NCBI GenBank assembly: GCA_963803735.1
Contig: CAWDNV010000016.1
Span: 1 to 64,000, forward strand
Reading direction: 5' to 3'
DNA from: Palsa-189 sp963803735
Lineage (GTDB): Bacteria; Acidobacteriota; Terriglobia; Acidiferrales; UBA7541
Length of the DNA: 64,000 nucleotides
The translations under genes were made by a program, and so were the position numbers. Numbering within the stretch: the first letter of the stretch is position 1; each line of letters opens with the position of its first letter. Shown here one piece after another: positions 43,575 through 51,478 of the stretch. The notes beneath the pieces were generated by a model. The model saw nothing but the letters and a program-made list of their open reading frames with translations. It had not been told where the DNA came from and made no database searches.

Positions 43575-44684
43575 ATGTTACGCGTTGGATTCATTGGCTG
43601 GAGAGGCATGGTCGGCAGCGTCCTGATGCAAAGGATGCGCGAAGAAAAAGATTTCGCCGGACTCAATCCCGTCTTTTTCTCGACATCGAATGCCGGGGGT
43701 GAAGCGCCCGAAGAAGCCGGCGATGGCGGCACACTCAAAAATGCCTCTGATCTGAGCGAACTGACGCGTTGCGAAATCCTCATCAGCTGCCAGGGTGGCG
43801 AATACACGAGCGAAGTCTATGGCCCTCTACGCAAGGGGAATTGGAACGGATATTGGATCGATGCGGCTTCCACACTGCGAATGAGCGACGATGCCGTAAT
43901 CATTCTCGATCCCGTAAATGCGGACGTGATCCGCGGCGCGCTGGGCAAAAATATTCGCGCTTATATCGGCGGAAACTGTACGGTCAGCCTGATGCTCATG
44001 GCCGTCGCCGGTCTTTTCCGGGCAGGCCTCGTCGAATGGATGACAACAATGACGTATCAAGCCGCTTCCGGAGCGGGCGCAGCGAAGATGCTCGAACTGG
44101 TGAAGCAAATGGGATTTCTGACCGACGCGACGCGCAAGAGTCCTTCGGAAAACGCGCTGGAGGTCGACCGCGCAATGATTCAGGAACAGCGCTCACCGCG
44201 ACTGCCCGTGCAGGAATTTGGCGTTCCGCTCGCCGGGAGCCTGATTCCCTGGATTGATAAAGAGATGCCCGAGGGACAGACAAAGGAAGAGTGGAAAGGC
44301 ATGGCCGAGACCAACAAGATCATGGGCCTCAATCCGGCGGTGCCCGTCGATGGAATCTGCGTTCGGGTTGGTACCATGCGCTGCCATAGCCAGGGGCTAT
44401 GCATTAAATTAAAGAAAGACGTGCCGCTGGCAGAGATCGAGCACATTTTGTCCGGCGCCAATCCTTGGGTGCGCGTCATCCCCAATAACAAAGAAGCGAC
44501 CACGCGCTGCCTGACTCCGACGGCGGTTTCCGGCACGCTGAATGTGCCCATCGGCCGCATTCACAAATTGAAACTTGGGCCGCAGTATTTGGGCGGGTTC
44601 ACCGTGGGCGATCAGCTCCTTTGGGGCGCCGCCGAACCGCTGCGCCGCATGCTCGGCATTTTGCGCGAGCATCTGGACGCTTAG
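43575..44684 (+). CDS. asd: Aspartate-semialdehyde dehydrogenase
   Basis: A 369-residue enzyme that reduces aspartyl phosphate to aspartate semialdehyde with NADPH, at the branch to lysine/diaminopimelate, threonine and methionine. It has the nucleotide-binding GFIGWRGMVGSVLMQRM at the N-terminus and the catalytic Cys135 in GGNCTVSLM, the same number as in the proteobacterial enzyme. Other marks are TYQAASGAGAAKM and RVGTMRCHSQGLCIKL. The length and the GWRGMVGSVLM motif place it in the Gram-negative Asd group. CCCAGGGAGATCCG precedes the ATG. Confidence 0.95.
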   Translation: MLRVGFIGWRGMVGSVLMQRMREEKDFAGLNPVFFSTSNAGGEAPEEAGDGGTLKNASDLSELTRCEILISCQGGEYTSEVYGPLRKGNWNGYWIDAASTLRMSDDAVIILDPVNADVIRGALGKNIRAYIGGNCTVSLMLMAVAGLFRAGLVEWMTTMTYQAASGAGAAKMLELVKQMGFLTDATRKSPSENALEVDRAMIQEQRSPRLPVQEFGVPLAGSLIPWIDKEMPEGQTKEEWKGMAETNKIMGLNPAVPVDGICVRVGTMRCHSQGLCIKLKKDVPLAEIEHILSGANPWVRVIPNNKEATTRCLTPTAVSGTLNVPIGRIHKLKLGPQYLGGFTVGDQLLWGAAEPLRRMLGILREHLDA

Positions 44685-44729
44685 AATTCCTGTGGCCTTG
44701 AAAGTGGCTGTTTCAGGCATGCGGGGGTA

Positions 44730-44759
44730 TTGACATTATCGTCGCGCCGCTTATATGCT
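44730..44759 (+). promoter_or_regulatory. Sigma70-like promoter of the aroF leader
   Basis: A perfect TTGACA at 44730-44735 and TATGCT at 44754-44759, spacer 18 bp; a TTATAT at 44751 is an alternative -10. Transcription would start about 20 bp before the leader peptide ATG. Confidence 0.65.
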
Positions 44760-44784
44760 AGGGCGGAGTTTGAGATTTTCTCAG

Positions 44785-44880
44785 ATGAATTTGATTCGAT
44801 ATTATCGGTTCGCCTTTACGGGCCGCTTCCTCTGGCGGAGGAGCGGCAAAGTAGAGGCGCGATTGCGGGTGGTCGCCTGA
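44785..44880 (+). CDS. Aromatic-rich leader peptide of the aroF attenuator
   Basis: A 31-codon frame starting MNLIRYYRFAFTGRFLW and ending LRVVA-stop. Six of the first 16 residues are aromatic (Tyr6, Tyr7, Phe9, Phe11, Phe14, Trp16), far above expectation. A hairpin (GCCGCTTCCTC 44822-44832 with GAGGAGCGGC 44838-44847, one bulged T) covers its second half, and an intrinsic terminator follows before aroF. Ribosome stalling at the Tyr/Phe codons when charged aromatic tRNAs are scarce would be expected to free CTGGC (44832-44836) to pair with GCCAG of the terminator arm. The ribosome site is weak. Confidence 0.75.
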   Translation: MNLIRYYRFAFTGRFLWRRSGKVEARLRVVA

Positions 44881-44918
44881 ATATCTAGGACCAGAAAAGC
44901 CGCAAAGAGTTTCTACCG

Positions 44919-44953
44919 AGCCAGCTCCCCGAATGGGTGAAGCTGGCTTTTTT
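44919..44953 (+). terminator. Intrinsic terminator (attenuator) upstream of aroF
   Basis: AGCCAGCT (44919-44926) pairs with AGCTGGCT (44941-44948), with an extra CCC/GGG inside the loop, followed by a run of six T. It lies 48 bp before the aroF start and after the leader peptide. AAAAGCC at 44895-44901 can pair with GGCTTTT at 44945-44951 as an alternative structure. Confidence 0.85.
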
Positions 44954-45000
44954 GTTGGTATCAAGCTTTTCGCGGCGAAAACACAGGAGGCATTCTCAGA

Positions 45001-46026
45001 ATGATCGTCAACATGAGCCGAAACGCGACGCAGGAACAGATCGATCATGTAGTGGAACGTATCAAGGAATGCGGATATCAGGCGCACGTCATCCGTGGCT
45101 CTGAGCGCACCGTGATCGGAGCGGTCGGAAGCAGCGGCCGCCGCGGCGAGCTGGAAGCTCTGCAGGCCGCGCCCGGAGTCGAGGAGCTCGTCCCGATCTC
45201 GCAGCCGTTCAAGCTGGTGAGCCGGCAGCTTAGGCAGGAACGAAGTGTGGTCCACGTCGGAGGCGTGCCGATCGGCGGCGAACAGTACGTCGTGATGGCG
45301 GGCCCATGTTCGGTGGAATCTCGGGAACAATTGCTGGCCACCGCGCGCGCCGTGCGAGATGCGGGCGGATCGATCCTGCGGGGCGGCGCTTACAAGCCGC
45401 GCACGTCACCCTACGATTTTCAGGGGCTGGGAGTGGAAGCCCTGGAATTGCTGAAGGAAGCGCGCGAAGAGACCGGGTTGCCCATCGTGACCGAGGTCAT
45501 GAGCACCGAAGACGTCGATGTGGTTTCTGAATATGCCGATATGTTGCAAGTGGGCGCGCGCAACATGCAGAATTTTCCGTTGCTGCGCCGTCTGGCCCGT
45601 GTCGAGAAGCCTATTTTGCTGAAGCGCGGCCCTTCCGCGACGGTGAAGGAATGGCTGCTCGCCGCGGAATATCTTTTGACCGGCGGAAATCCCAACGTCG
45701 TGCTTTGCGAGCGCGGAATCAAAACGTTTGAATCCGAGTTGCGCAATACTTTCGATCTAGCCGCCATACCGCTGGCCAAAGAGCTATCGCATCTGCCGGT
45801 GGTCGCAGATCCTTCCCACGGCACGGGCCGGCGCAGCGTGATTCCGGCGATGAGCCGCGCGGCGATTGCCGCCGGCGCCGACGGCATCATGATCGAAGTG
45901 CATCCTTGCCCGGAGCGCGCGCTTTCCGACGGGCCACAGTCGCTCGATCTGAAGGCGTTCGCCCAATTGATGGTAGAGCTGGATCGTCCGGAAAGAACGC
46001 GTTTAAGCGCTACGGTTAAGGTCTAG
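45001..46026 (+). CDS. aroF: 3-deoxy-7-phosphoheptulonate (DAHP) synthase, first step of the shikimate pathway
   Basis: A 341-residue enzyme that condenses phosphoenolpyruvate and erythrose 4-phosphate. The N-terminal 80 residues form a ferredoxin-like regulatory domain (NATQEQIDHVVERIKECGYQ). The catalytic barrel carries GPCSVESREQL, GAYKPRTSPYDFQGLG, EVMSTEDVDVV, VGARNMQNFPLLR, LLKRGPSATVKEWLLAAEYL, LCERGIKTFE and DPSHGTGRR, with metal- and PEP-binding residues. This is the AroA-I-beta type used by many soil bacteria. AGGAGG precedes the ATG. Its leader region predicts attenuation by aromatic amino acids. The stop overlaps the convergent ilvA stop by four bases. Confidence 0.95.
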   Translation: MIVNMSRNATQEQIDHVVERIKECGYQAHVIRGSERTVIGAVGSSGRRGELEALQAAPGVEELVPISQPFKLVSRQLRQERSVVHVGGVPIGGEQYVVMAGPCSVESREQLLATARAVRDAGGSILRGGAYKPRTSPYDFQGLGVEALELLKEAREETGLPIVTEVMSTEDVDVVSEYADMLQVGARNMQNFPLLRRLARVEKPILLKRGPSATVKEWLLAAEYLLTGGNPNVVLCERGIKTFESELRNTFDLAAIPLAKELSHLPVVADPSHGTGRRSVIPAMSRAAIAAGADGIMIEVHPCPERALSDGPQSLDLKAFAQLMVELDRPERTRLSATVKV

Positions 46027-47249
46027 AGAATTCGTTCGTGAGTGTAGCCGGCGCTGCTGATGGCGGCGAGCAAGGCGGAAACATGTTCGGCGCCGCGTGT
46101 CTCGACGGTCACATCGATGGCGGTATCGCCGAGGCTAACTCCGTAATAGGCGCGATTAAACAGCAACTCGACAATATTGGCGCGCTGGCCGGCGATCACG
46201 GAGGAAAGGTCCGCGAGCGCGCCGGGCCGGTCGGGCAGATAGATGCGGATTCGCACAAGCCTGCCATCTTTCACCAACCCGCGTTCGATAATCCGGCTCA
46301 GAAGCGAAACATCGATATTTCCGCCTCCGACAATGACAGCTGTATGCTGGCCGTTCAGCGAAGTTTTGTGCTGCAATAATGCGGCAACTCCCGCTGCTCC
46401 CGCGCCCTCGGCAAGGGTCTTTTCGCGTTCGAGCAGCGTCAAAATGGCGCTGGCGATTTCCTCTTCTTCAACCGTTACAATCTCGTCCACGTATTTTGAG
46501 ACCAAGGGAAACGTGACTTCGCCGGCGCGGCGCACGGCAATTCCATCAGCGATGGTGGAAGCGGCGGGAATCGTCAGAGGCTGACGTTTCTCAAGAGCCA
46601 GCATCATGGAGGGCAGCCGCGCTGTCTCTACGCCGATGATTTTCACTTCCGGACGCAATTCGCGGATCGCGCAAGCCACGCCCGCAATGAGGCCACCGCC
46701 GCCGACAGGCACAACCACTGCCTCCAATTGCGGACACTGCTCGAGCAATTCAAGGCCGATAGTTCCCTGCCCCGCGATCACGGCGATGTCGTCGAAGGCG
46801 TGAACAAAGGTGAGTCCCTGTTCGCTCTCGAGCTTCAAGGCATGCTCGCAAGCTTCGTCGTAATTCACGCCATGAAGGATTACATTCCCTCCGTAGTTTT
46901 GGGTCGCCGCCACTTTCACCATGGGCGTCGTTGTGGGCATGACGATGGTGCTGCGGATTTTGCGTTGCGTCGCGTGATAGGCGACGGCCTGCGCATGATT
47001 TCCCGCTGAGGCGCAGATTACGCCGCGCTTCTTCTCGTCCGCGCTGAGCAGCATGATTTTGTTGAGCGCGCCGCGCTCTTTGTATGCGCCGGTCATCTGC
47101 AGATTTTCGAGCTTCAGATAGACCTGCTGGCCGGTGGATGCGGAAAGTTCCGCGGAATAAGGGCAGGGCGAATAGTAAATCGAATCGCGAATGCGGTCGG
47201 CGGCCTCGCGAATCATGGAAAGCAACTCGAGCGTGGAGGCTTCGGTCAT
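46023..47249 (-). CDS. ilvA: Threonine ammonia-lyase (threonine dehydratase) with ACT domain
   Basis: A 408-residue PLP enzyme that deaminates threonine to 2-oxobutanoate for isoleucine synthesis. It shows YLKLENLQMTGAYKERGALNKI (Lys for PLP), SAGNHAQAVAYHA, VPVGGGGLIAGVACAI and EGAGAAGVAAL. The C-terminal 80 residues form one ACT regulatory domain (VRIRIYLPDRPGALADLSSVIAG). The size with a single ACT fits the shorter IlvA/TdcB-like group; whether it is isoleucine-sensitive cannot be told. It lies ten bases downstream of proA on the same strand. Confidence 0.92.
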   Translation of the reverse strand: MTEASTLELLSMIREAADRIRDSIYYSPCPYSAELSASTGQQVYLKLENLQMTGAYKERGALNKIMLLSADEKKRGVICASAGNHAQAVAYHATQRKIRSTIVMPTTTPMVKVAATQNYGGNVILHGVNYDEACEHALKLESEQGLTFVHAFDDIAVIAGQGTIGLELLEQCPQLEAVVVPVGGGGLIAGVACAIRELRPEVKIIGVETARLPSMMLALEKRQPLTIPAASTIADGIAVRRAGEVTFPLVSKYVDEIVTVEEEEIASAILTLLEREKTLAEGAGAAGVAALLQHKTSLNGQHTAVIVGGGNIDVSLLSRIIERGLVKDGRLVRIRIYLPDRPGALADLSSVIAGQRANIVELLFNRAYYGVSLGDTAIDVTVETRGAEHVSALLAAISSAGYTHERIL

Positions 47250-47258
47250 TCCTTTGTC

Positions 47259-48599
47259 TCAATCATGAGTATTGTTGGGCGAATCGGAGCCTGGCTGGCG
47301 CCGATGGAGAAAAGGGCGCGCCTTGGGGCCGCGATAATCGCGCACCACGTGACCTTGCCCGCGCAAAACGTACTTATACGTGGTCAGACCTTCTAATCCC
47401 ACCGGGCCACGGGCATGCAGCCTGCTCGTGCTGATGCCAACTTCCGCGCCGAATCCATATCGATAGCCATCCGCAAAGCGAGTGGACGCATTGTGGAAGA
47501 CACCCGCGGAATCCACCCGCTGCAGGAACGTGCGCGCAGTGTTGGGATCGTTCGTAACGATTGCATCCGTGTGGGCAGAGCCAAAGCGCTGGATGTGGTC
47601 GATGGCTTCGTTCACGCCGGGAACGACCTTCAGCGCCAGGATCAGATCGCCATACTCGGTATGCCACTCGTCTTCAGCTATTGGTTCGACGGCAACTTCA
47701 GGAATTGCGCTCACCACCTCGGCGGATCCGCGCAAGCGGACGCCTTTTTCTTTCATCCGAGCAGCGAGGAGAGGCAAAAATCGCGCAGCAATCGCCTGGT
47801 CGACCAACACGGTCTCCACCGCATTGCAAACGGCGGGATAATCCGTTTTTGCGTCATCGATGATTTCGAGAGCCATCTCGAAATCCGCCGCACCATCGAC
47901 GTAGATGTGGCAGACGCCCTCGGCGTGCCCCAGAACAGGAATTCGCGTATTGGATTGCACGTAGCGGACGAGATCGTAACCGCCACGAGGAATCACCAAG
48001 TCGATCAGGTCGTCGAGCTTCAGAAGTTCGCGGACCTCTGCGCGCTGCTGAATATTGGTGACCGAAGCTTCCGGAATCGATTGCGAGCGCAGGGCTGCGC
48101 GAATCGCGTCAACAATAACGCGCGCAGTTCGTTCGACCTCGCGCCCAGGCTTGAGAATTACGGCGTTTGCGGATTTGACAGCCAAGGAAGTGATCTGCGT
48201 GATCGCGTCGGGGCGTGCCTCAAAAATCACGGCGAGCAAGCCGAGCGGACAACTTACTTTTTCGAGGTCGAGGCCGTTGTCGAGCTCGACGCGCTCGAGC
48301 ATTCGTCCCACGGGATCGGGCAACGCGATTACAGCGCGAACTCCTTCGATCATCGCCTGAAGCTTTTCCGCGGAGAGCTCCAGGCGATCGACGATAGCTT
48401 TTGATAATTCTCCCCGCTCGAATGCGGGTTTCGCTTCGGCAACGTCTTGCGCGTTTGCTTCGAGGATTTCAGGCGCGCTTCGCTCGAGCGCGCGGGCGAT
48501 TTCCTCCAGAGCCTGATTCCGCTGCTCGATGGAAGCGGAAGCAATGCATCGGGCGGCCTGTTTGGCCGCTTGCGCGAGAGCGCGGACGGCTTCGCTCAC
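47259..48599 (-). CDS. proA: Glutamate-5-semialdehyde dehydrogenase (gamma-glutamyl phosphate reductase)
   Basis: A 446-residue enzyme for the second step of proline synthesis. It has CPLGLLAVIFEARPDAITQI, NAVILKPGREVERTAR, VIPRGGYDLVRYVQ, HAEGVCHIYVDGAADFEMAL and the catalytic Cys region YPAVCNAVETVLVDQ, then NASTRFADGYRYGFGAEVGIST and HARGPVGLEGLTTYKYVLRG. The length is slightly above the usual 415-420 because of a C-terminal tail (PKARPFLHRRQPGSDS). Its start overlaps the proB stop by four bases, indicating translational coupling. Confidence 0.95.
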   Translation of the reverse strand: MSEAVRALAQAAKQAARCIASASIEQRNQALEEIARALERSAPEILEANAQDVAEAKPAFERGELSKAIVDRLELSAEKLQAMIEGVRAVIALPDPVGRMLERVELDNGLDLEKVSCPLGLLAVIFEARPDAITQITSLAVKSANAVILKPGREVERTARVIVDAIRAALRSQSIPEASVTNIQQRAEVRELLKLDDLIDLVIPRGGYDLVRYVQSNTRIPVLGHAEGVCHIYVDGAADFEMALEIIDDAKTDYPAVCNAVETVLVDQAIAARFLPLLAARMKEKGVRLRGSAEVVSAIPEVAVEPIAEDEWHTEYGDLILALKVVPGVNEAIDHIQRFGSAHTDAIVTNDPNTARTFLQRVDSAGVFHNASTRFADGYRYGFGAEVGISTSRLHARGPVGLEGLTTYKYVLRGQGHVVRDYRGPKARPFLHRRQPGSDSPNNTHD

Positions 48600-49531
48600 C
48601 GGCTTTTCCTGGGGAAAAAGAGGGTTCCGATCGGCTTGCCGGCAAGAATCGAGTCGAGGACGCCGGGCGTGCGTCCGTTGGCAATGATTGCTGGCCGGCC
48701 GTCTTCGTTGGCGATGCGCACCGCCTCCAGTTTCGTTTCCATCCCGCCGCGCCCGCGGCCATTGCTGCCGCGCGCATAGCCGCGAATGTTTTCGTCGAGC
48801 GAGTCCAATTCGGAAATGAGTGCTGCGTTTTCGTTCTGAGGATCGTCCGTGTAGAGACCATCCACGTCGGAGAGAAGCACAAGCAGGTCGGCGTCGATGT
48901 GCGTCATCACCAAAGCAGATAGCTTGTCGTTATCTCCAAACACGCGAACGCGTTCGGCCCCGCTGGCTGGGCTATCGAGCTCCGCGGTGGAGACCGTGTC
49001 ATTTTCATTGATCACGGGAATGACGCCGAGCTGAAGCAATGTGCTGAGCGTGGCACGAAGATTTTCATGGCGGCGCGCATCGAGAAAATCGTCTTCTGTG
49101 AGCAAGACCTGCGCCACCCGAAAGCCCAGCTTTTCGAAGGCATCGTCGTACATGCTCATTAGCCGGCTTTGGCCGACGGCTGCGCAGGCCTGCACGAGGG
49201 CAAGCTCGGAAGGGCGCGCCGAAAGTTCCAGGCGCTGAACACCCAATCCAACGGCGCCGGACGAAACGAGCAGAACTTCGCGTCCAGCGCGGCGGAAATT
49301 GGCGAGCGACTCCGCAATGCCGTAAAAGGCGCCGATGGAGACGCCTCCATCATTGCGCATCAGCACATTGGTGCCAATTTTGACGACGACGCGTCTGGAA
49401 GCGGCAACCTGTTCGCGGGGCGAGAGTTCAGTCCGCTGAGATTTAGCGGTTCCTATGGCTTTTCTCCTCGGTGCCGATTCGTATGCGAATCCGTGCGCCG
49501 GAAGCCGAAAATCGGCCTTCTGCCGATGCAC
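48596..49531 (-). CDS. proB: Glutamate 5-kinase, form without PUA domain
   Basis: A 311-residue enzyme that phosphorylates glutamate in the first proline step. It has VVVKIGTNVLMRNDGG, LVSSGAVGLGVQRL, VLLTEDDFLDARRHENLRATL, VIPVINENDTVSTAEL, FGDNDKLSALV, LLSDVDGLYTDDP and the GRGGMETKLEAVRIA lysine region. The protein stops at LFFPRKSR, before the PUA domain present in the E. coli enzyme (367 residues). The true start is uncertain: homology begins at about residue 45, and no ribosome site is seen near the first ATG. Operon order is proB, proA, ilvA. Confidence 0.93.
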   Translation of the reverse strand: MHRQKADFRLPAHGFAYESAPRRKAIGTAKSQRTELSPREQVAASRRVVVKIGTNVLMRNDGGVSIGAFYGIAESLANFRRAGREVLLVSSGAVGLGVQRLELSARPSELALVQACAAVGQSRLMSMYDDAFEKLGFRVAQVLLTEDDFLDARRHENLRATLSTLLQLGVIPVINENDTVSTAELDSPASGAERVRVFGDNDKLSALVMTHIDADLLVLLSDVDGLYTDDPQNENAALISELDSLDENIRGYARGSNGRGRGGMETKLEAVRIANEDGRPAIIANGRTPGVLDSILAGKPIGTLFFPRKSR

Positions 49532-49636
49532 TGTGCCGCGATCAGAAAGGGCTTATTGCTATTCTGCCAGCGCAGAAAGGAGACCGCAAGGTTTGGCAGC
49601 TTGCTCGGTCCCAAAACACCGGCGTAAGATAAGTTG

Positions 49637-49912
49637 GTGTATTTTTAATGGGACCCAGCTAAGGCGCTGCGGAATCGCCGGAGGCATCGGGTTTCATTCG
49701 AGGAAGCGGCGACGGTATTTGGTGACCCTTTAGCACTAACTTATCTCGACCCAGATCATTCGATCTCCGAACAGCGGTTTATAACAGTTGGAACTTCGAG
49801 CGCCAATAGGGTCTTGATCGTGGCCCATACCGACCGTTACGAAAATATCAGAATTATTAGCGCCCGGAAGACGACACCGCGCGAGAAAAAGCACTATGAA
49901 GAAAAAAACTGA
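49637..49912 (+). pseudogene. BrnT-type toxin with a nonsense codon at position 4
   Basis: The frame reads V-Y-F-stop, then WDPAKALRNRRRHRVSF, EEAATVFGDPLALTYLDPDH, SISEQRFITVGTSSANRVLI, VAHTDRYENIRIISARKTTP and REKKHYEEKN, which matches BrnT/DUF4258 ribonuclease toxins over their full length. The usual start is a short V-x-F-E-W; here GAA appears changed to TAA (49646-49648). No other good start lies downstream, so the toxin is probably silent. The end overlaps the antitoxin start by 17 bases, as in intact modules. Confidence 0.7.
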
Positions 49913-50129
49913 GAAACGTGGCTATAAGGACGAACTACGCGGAGAATACCATCTGGCCAAGCTAAAGGGCAGAGTGCGGGGCAAATATGCCACACGTTAT
50001 CGAGCAGGCACGAATCTCGTGCTGCTCTCACCAGACGTCGCGGAATATTTCCCTGACGAAAAGGCCGTCAATACCGCGCTGCGCGCCTTGATTCCCGCAA
50101 CAAAGAGGCCATTGAAGAAGGTGCGTTGA
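49896..50129 (+). CDS. Antitoxin partner of the BrnT remnant
   Basis: A 77-residue basic protein with YHLAKLKGRVRGKYATRYRAG, TNLVLLSPDVAEYFPDEKAV and NTALRALIPATKR. This resembles small antitoxins that accompany BrnT toxins: a short N-terminal part followed by a ribbon-helix-helix-like region. It starts inside the toxin frame, and no separate ribosome site is needed if translation is coupled. With the toxin disabled it may be a leftover or may neutralise BrnT toxins elsewhere. Confidence 0.7.
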   Translation: MKKKTEKRGYKDELRGEYHLAKLKGRVRGKYATRYRAGTNLVLLSPDVAEYFPDEKAVNTALRALIPATKRPLKKVR

Positions 50130-50145
50130 TGGCAGCCCCTATAGG

Positions 50146-51462
50146 CTATTTCGGGACCGCGAAGTTGACTTCGTCGAAGACGCGCTTAGCGAATTTGTAG
50201 ATGGCCGGACTCGCGTCGTTGCGGCCGTAGATGGAGTCGCCGGTGATACCGGAAAATACAAGCTGCGATTTCTTGCCCGTCTTGTCGGTAATCGTGATCT
50301 GCACGGCCGGCTTGACGAGATCTTTGACAACGGAGGCAGGAGGATTGTCGTAAACCTCGTCGGCCTGGTCCTCGCCGAGTTCGCCGATAACATCAGGGCA
50401 GGAGGGCGGCTCCGCTTTTTTGTCGCCAGATTGTTCAAGGACGAGACCGCTTCCTGAACCCTTGACGCAAGCAAACGTGCCATTCAGATTGCGCACTTCG
50501 ACGCGGGTCACCTCGTCGGGCATCATGTGGATAATCTGCTTATCGCGTAGATCGATGTATTTGTCGCTCAGGATGGAGTAGAGATTGTCGTTGATCTGAA
50601 ATACGCCCGGCCGCGAGAGATCGCGCGCGTAATAATCGGCGCCTTCCTTTTTCCCTACTTCTAATTGGACAGATTTGCCATTGGCCAACTTAGCCTGGAA
50701 GCGGACGGCGGGCTTATCGAGGCCATACTTCGCAAGCGATGAATTTGTGTCGCTGACGAATTTCGTGATCTGCCCCGTAGCAACGGAGCCGAGCAGGGCG
50801 TCGATTTTGCCGCGGTCCCCACCGACGGCACGGGGCTTGCTCAGCGTCCAGGTATTGTCTTTCTTTGTTCCCGAAACCTCGCCGGAAGAATTCACCAGAT
50901 CAAAGAAATTGGCGTCTCCGGTCGCCACGGCAGTTAGCGATTTATCGCGGAAATCGTCTGGCGATTTGTTAGCGCTGCTGTAAATCGAATCCAGCATCAG
51001 CGAAATCTGTTTCCCGTCATCGATGAGCGCATAAATCGATGACGCGGAAAAATCCTTCGACCCAAACCGCAGTTCATGGCTCGCGCCACTATTGAGGGTG
51101 AAGTCCACGGTCACGGCCGGATCTTTCAGGCCGAAGGAATTGAGACTATCCGGAGTGGCCGGAAAGGTGCGGTCCACGGTGACAGAGGAGAGCTGACTGG
51201 CAAGGCCGTCGAGCGCCGAACCCTCCGCGCGCTGCGCGCGCGGCTGAGTCATGTACCAGCCTTCGCTCTTGCGCTCGAAACTCATGCCCGCGCCCGCGCG
51301 CTGGATCTTGATTTGCTTGACGTCTGTCGATGTCAGTGAGAATGCAGGCTTCGAGCTTTCCGAGGAAGCTTCGGTTGCCGGCTTACGCTTCACGTCGTAG
51401 AAATAGACGAAAGCCGCCAGGGCTAATGCCAGTACGAAAACGATGCCGGTGCTCCGCTTCAT
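50146..51462 (-). CDS. DUF4340 domain-containing envelope protein
   Basis: A 438-residue protein. The ATG at 51462 follows GGAGAACGGCC; an upstream start adds 15 residues. One N-terminal membrane anchor (GIVFVLALALAAFVYFYDV) is followed by repeated beta units typical of DUF4340: FSLTSTDVKQIKIQRAGAGMSFER, YGLDKPAVRFQAKLANGKSVQLEVG, VFQINDNLYSIL. A Cys-containing segment (SCPDVIGELGEDQ) is unusual. DUF4340 genes normally follow Gld-type ABC transporters, as here. The start is 17 bp past the stop of the gene at 51479. Its role in this exporter is unknown. Confidence 0.85.
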   Translation of the reverse strand: MKRSTGIVFVLALALAAFVYFYDVKRKPATEASSESSKPAFSLTSTDVKQIKIQRAGAGMSFERKSEGWYMTQPRAQRAEGSALDGLASQLSSVTVDRTFPATPDSLNSFGLKDPAVTVDFTLNSGASHELRFGSKDFSASSIYALIDDGKQISLMLDSIYSSANKSPDDFRDKSLTAVATGDANFFDLVNSSGEVSGTKKDNTWTLSKPRAVGGDRGKIDALLGSVATGQITKFVSDTNSSLAKYGLDKPAVRFQAKLANGKSVQLEVGKKEGADYYARDLSRPGVFQINDNLYSILSDKYIDLRDKQIIHMMPDEVTRVEVRNLNGTFACVKGSGSGLVLEQSGDKKAEPPSCPDVIGELGEDQADEVYDNPPASVVKDLVKPAVQITITDKTGKKSQLVFSGITGDSIYGRNDASPAIYKFAKRVFDEVNFAVPK

Positions 51463-51478
51463 GGCCGTTCTCCGCGCT

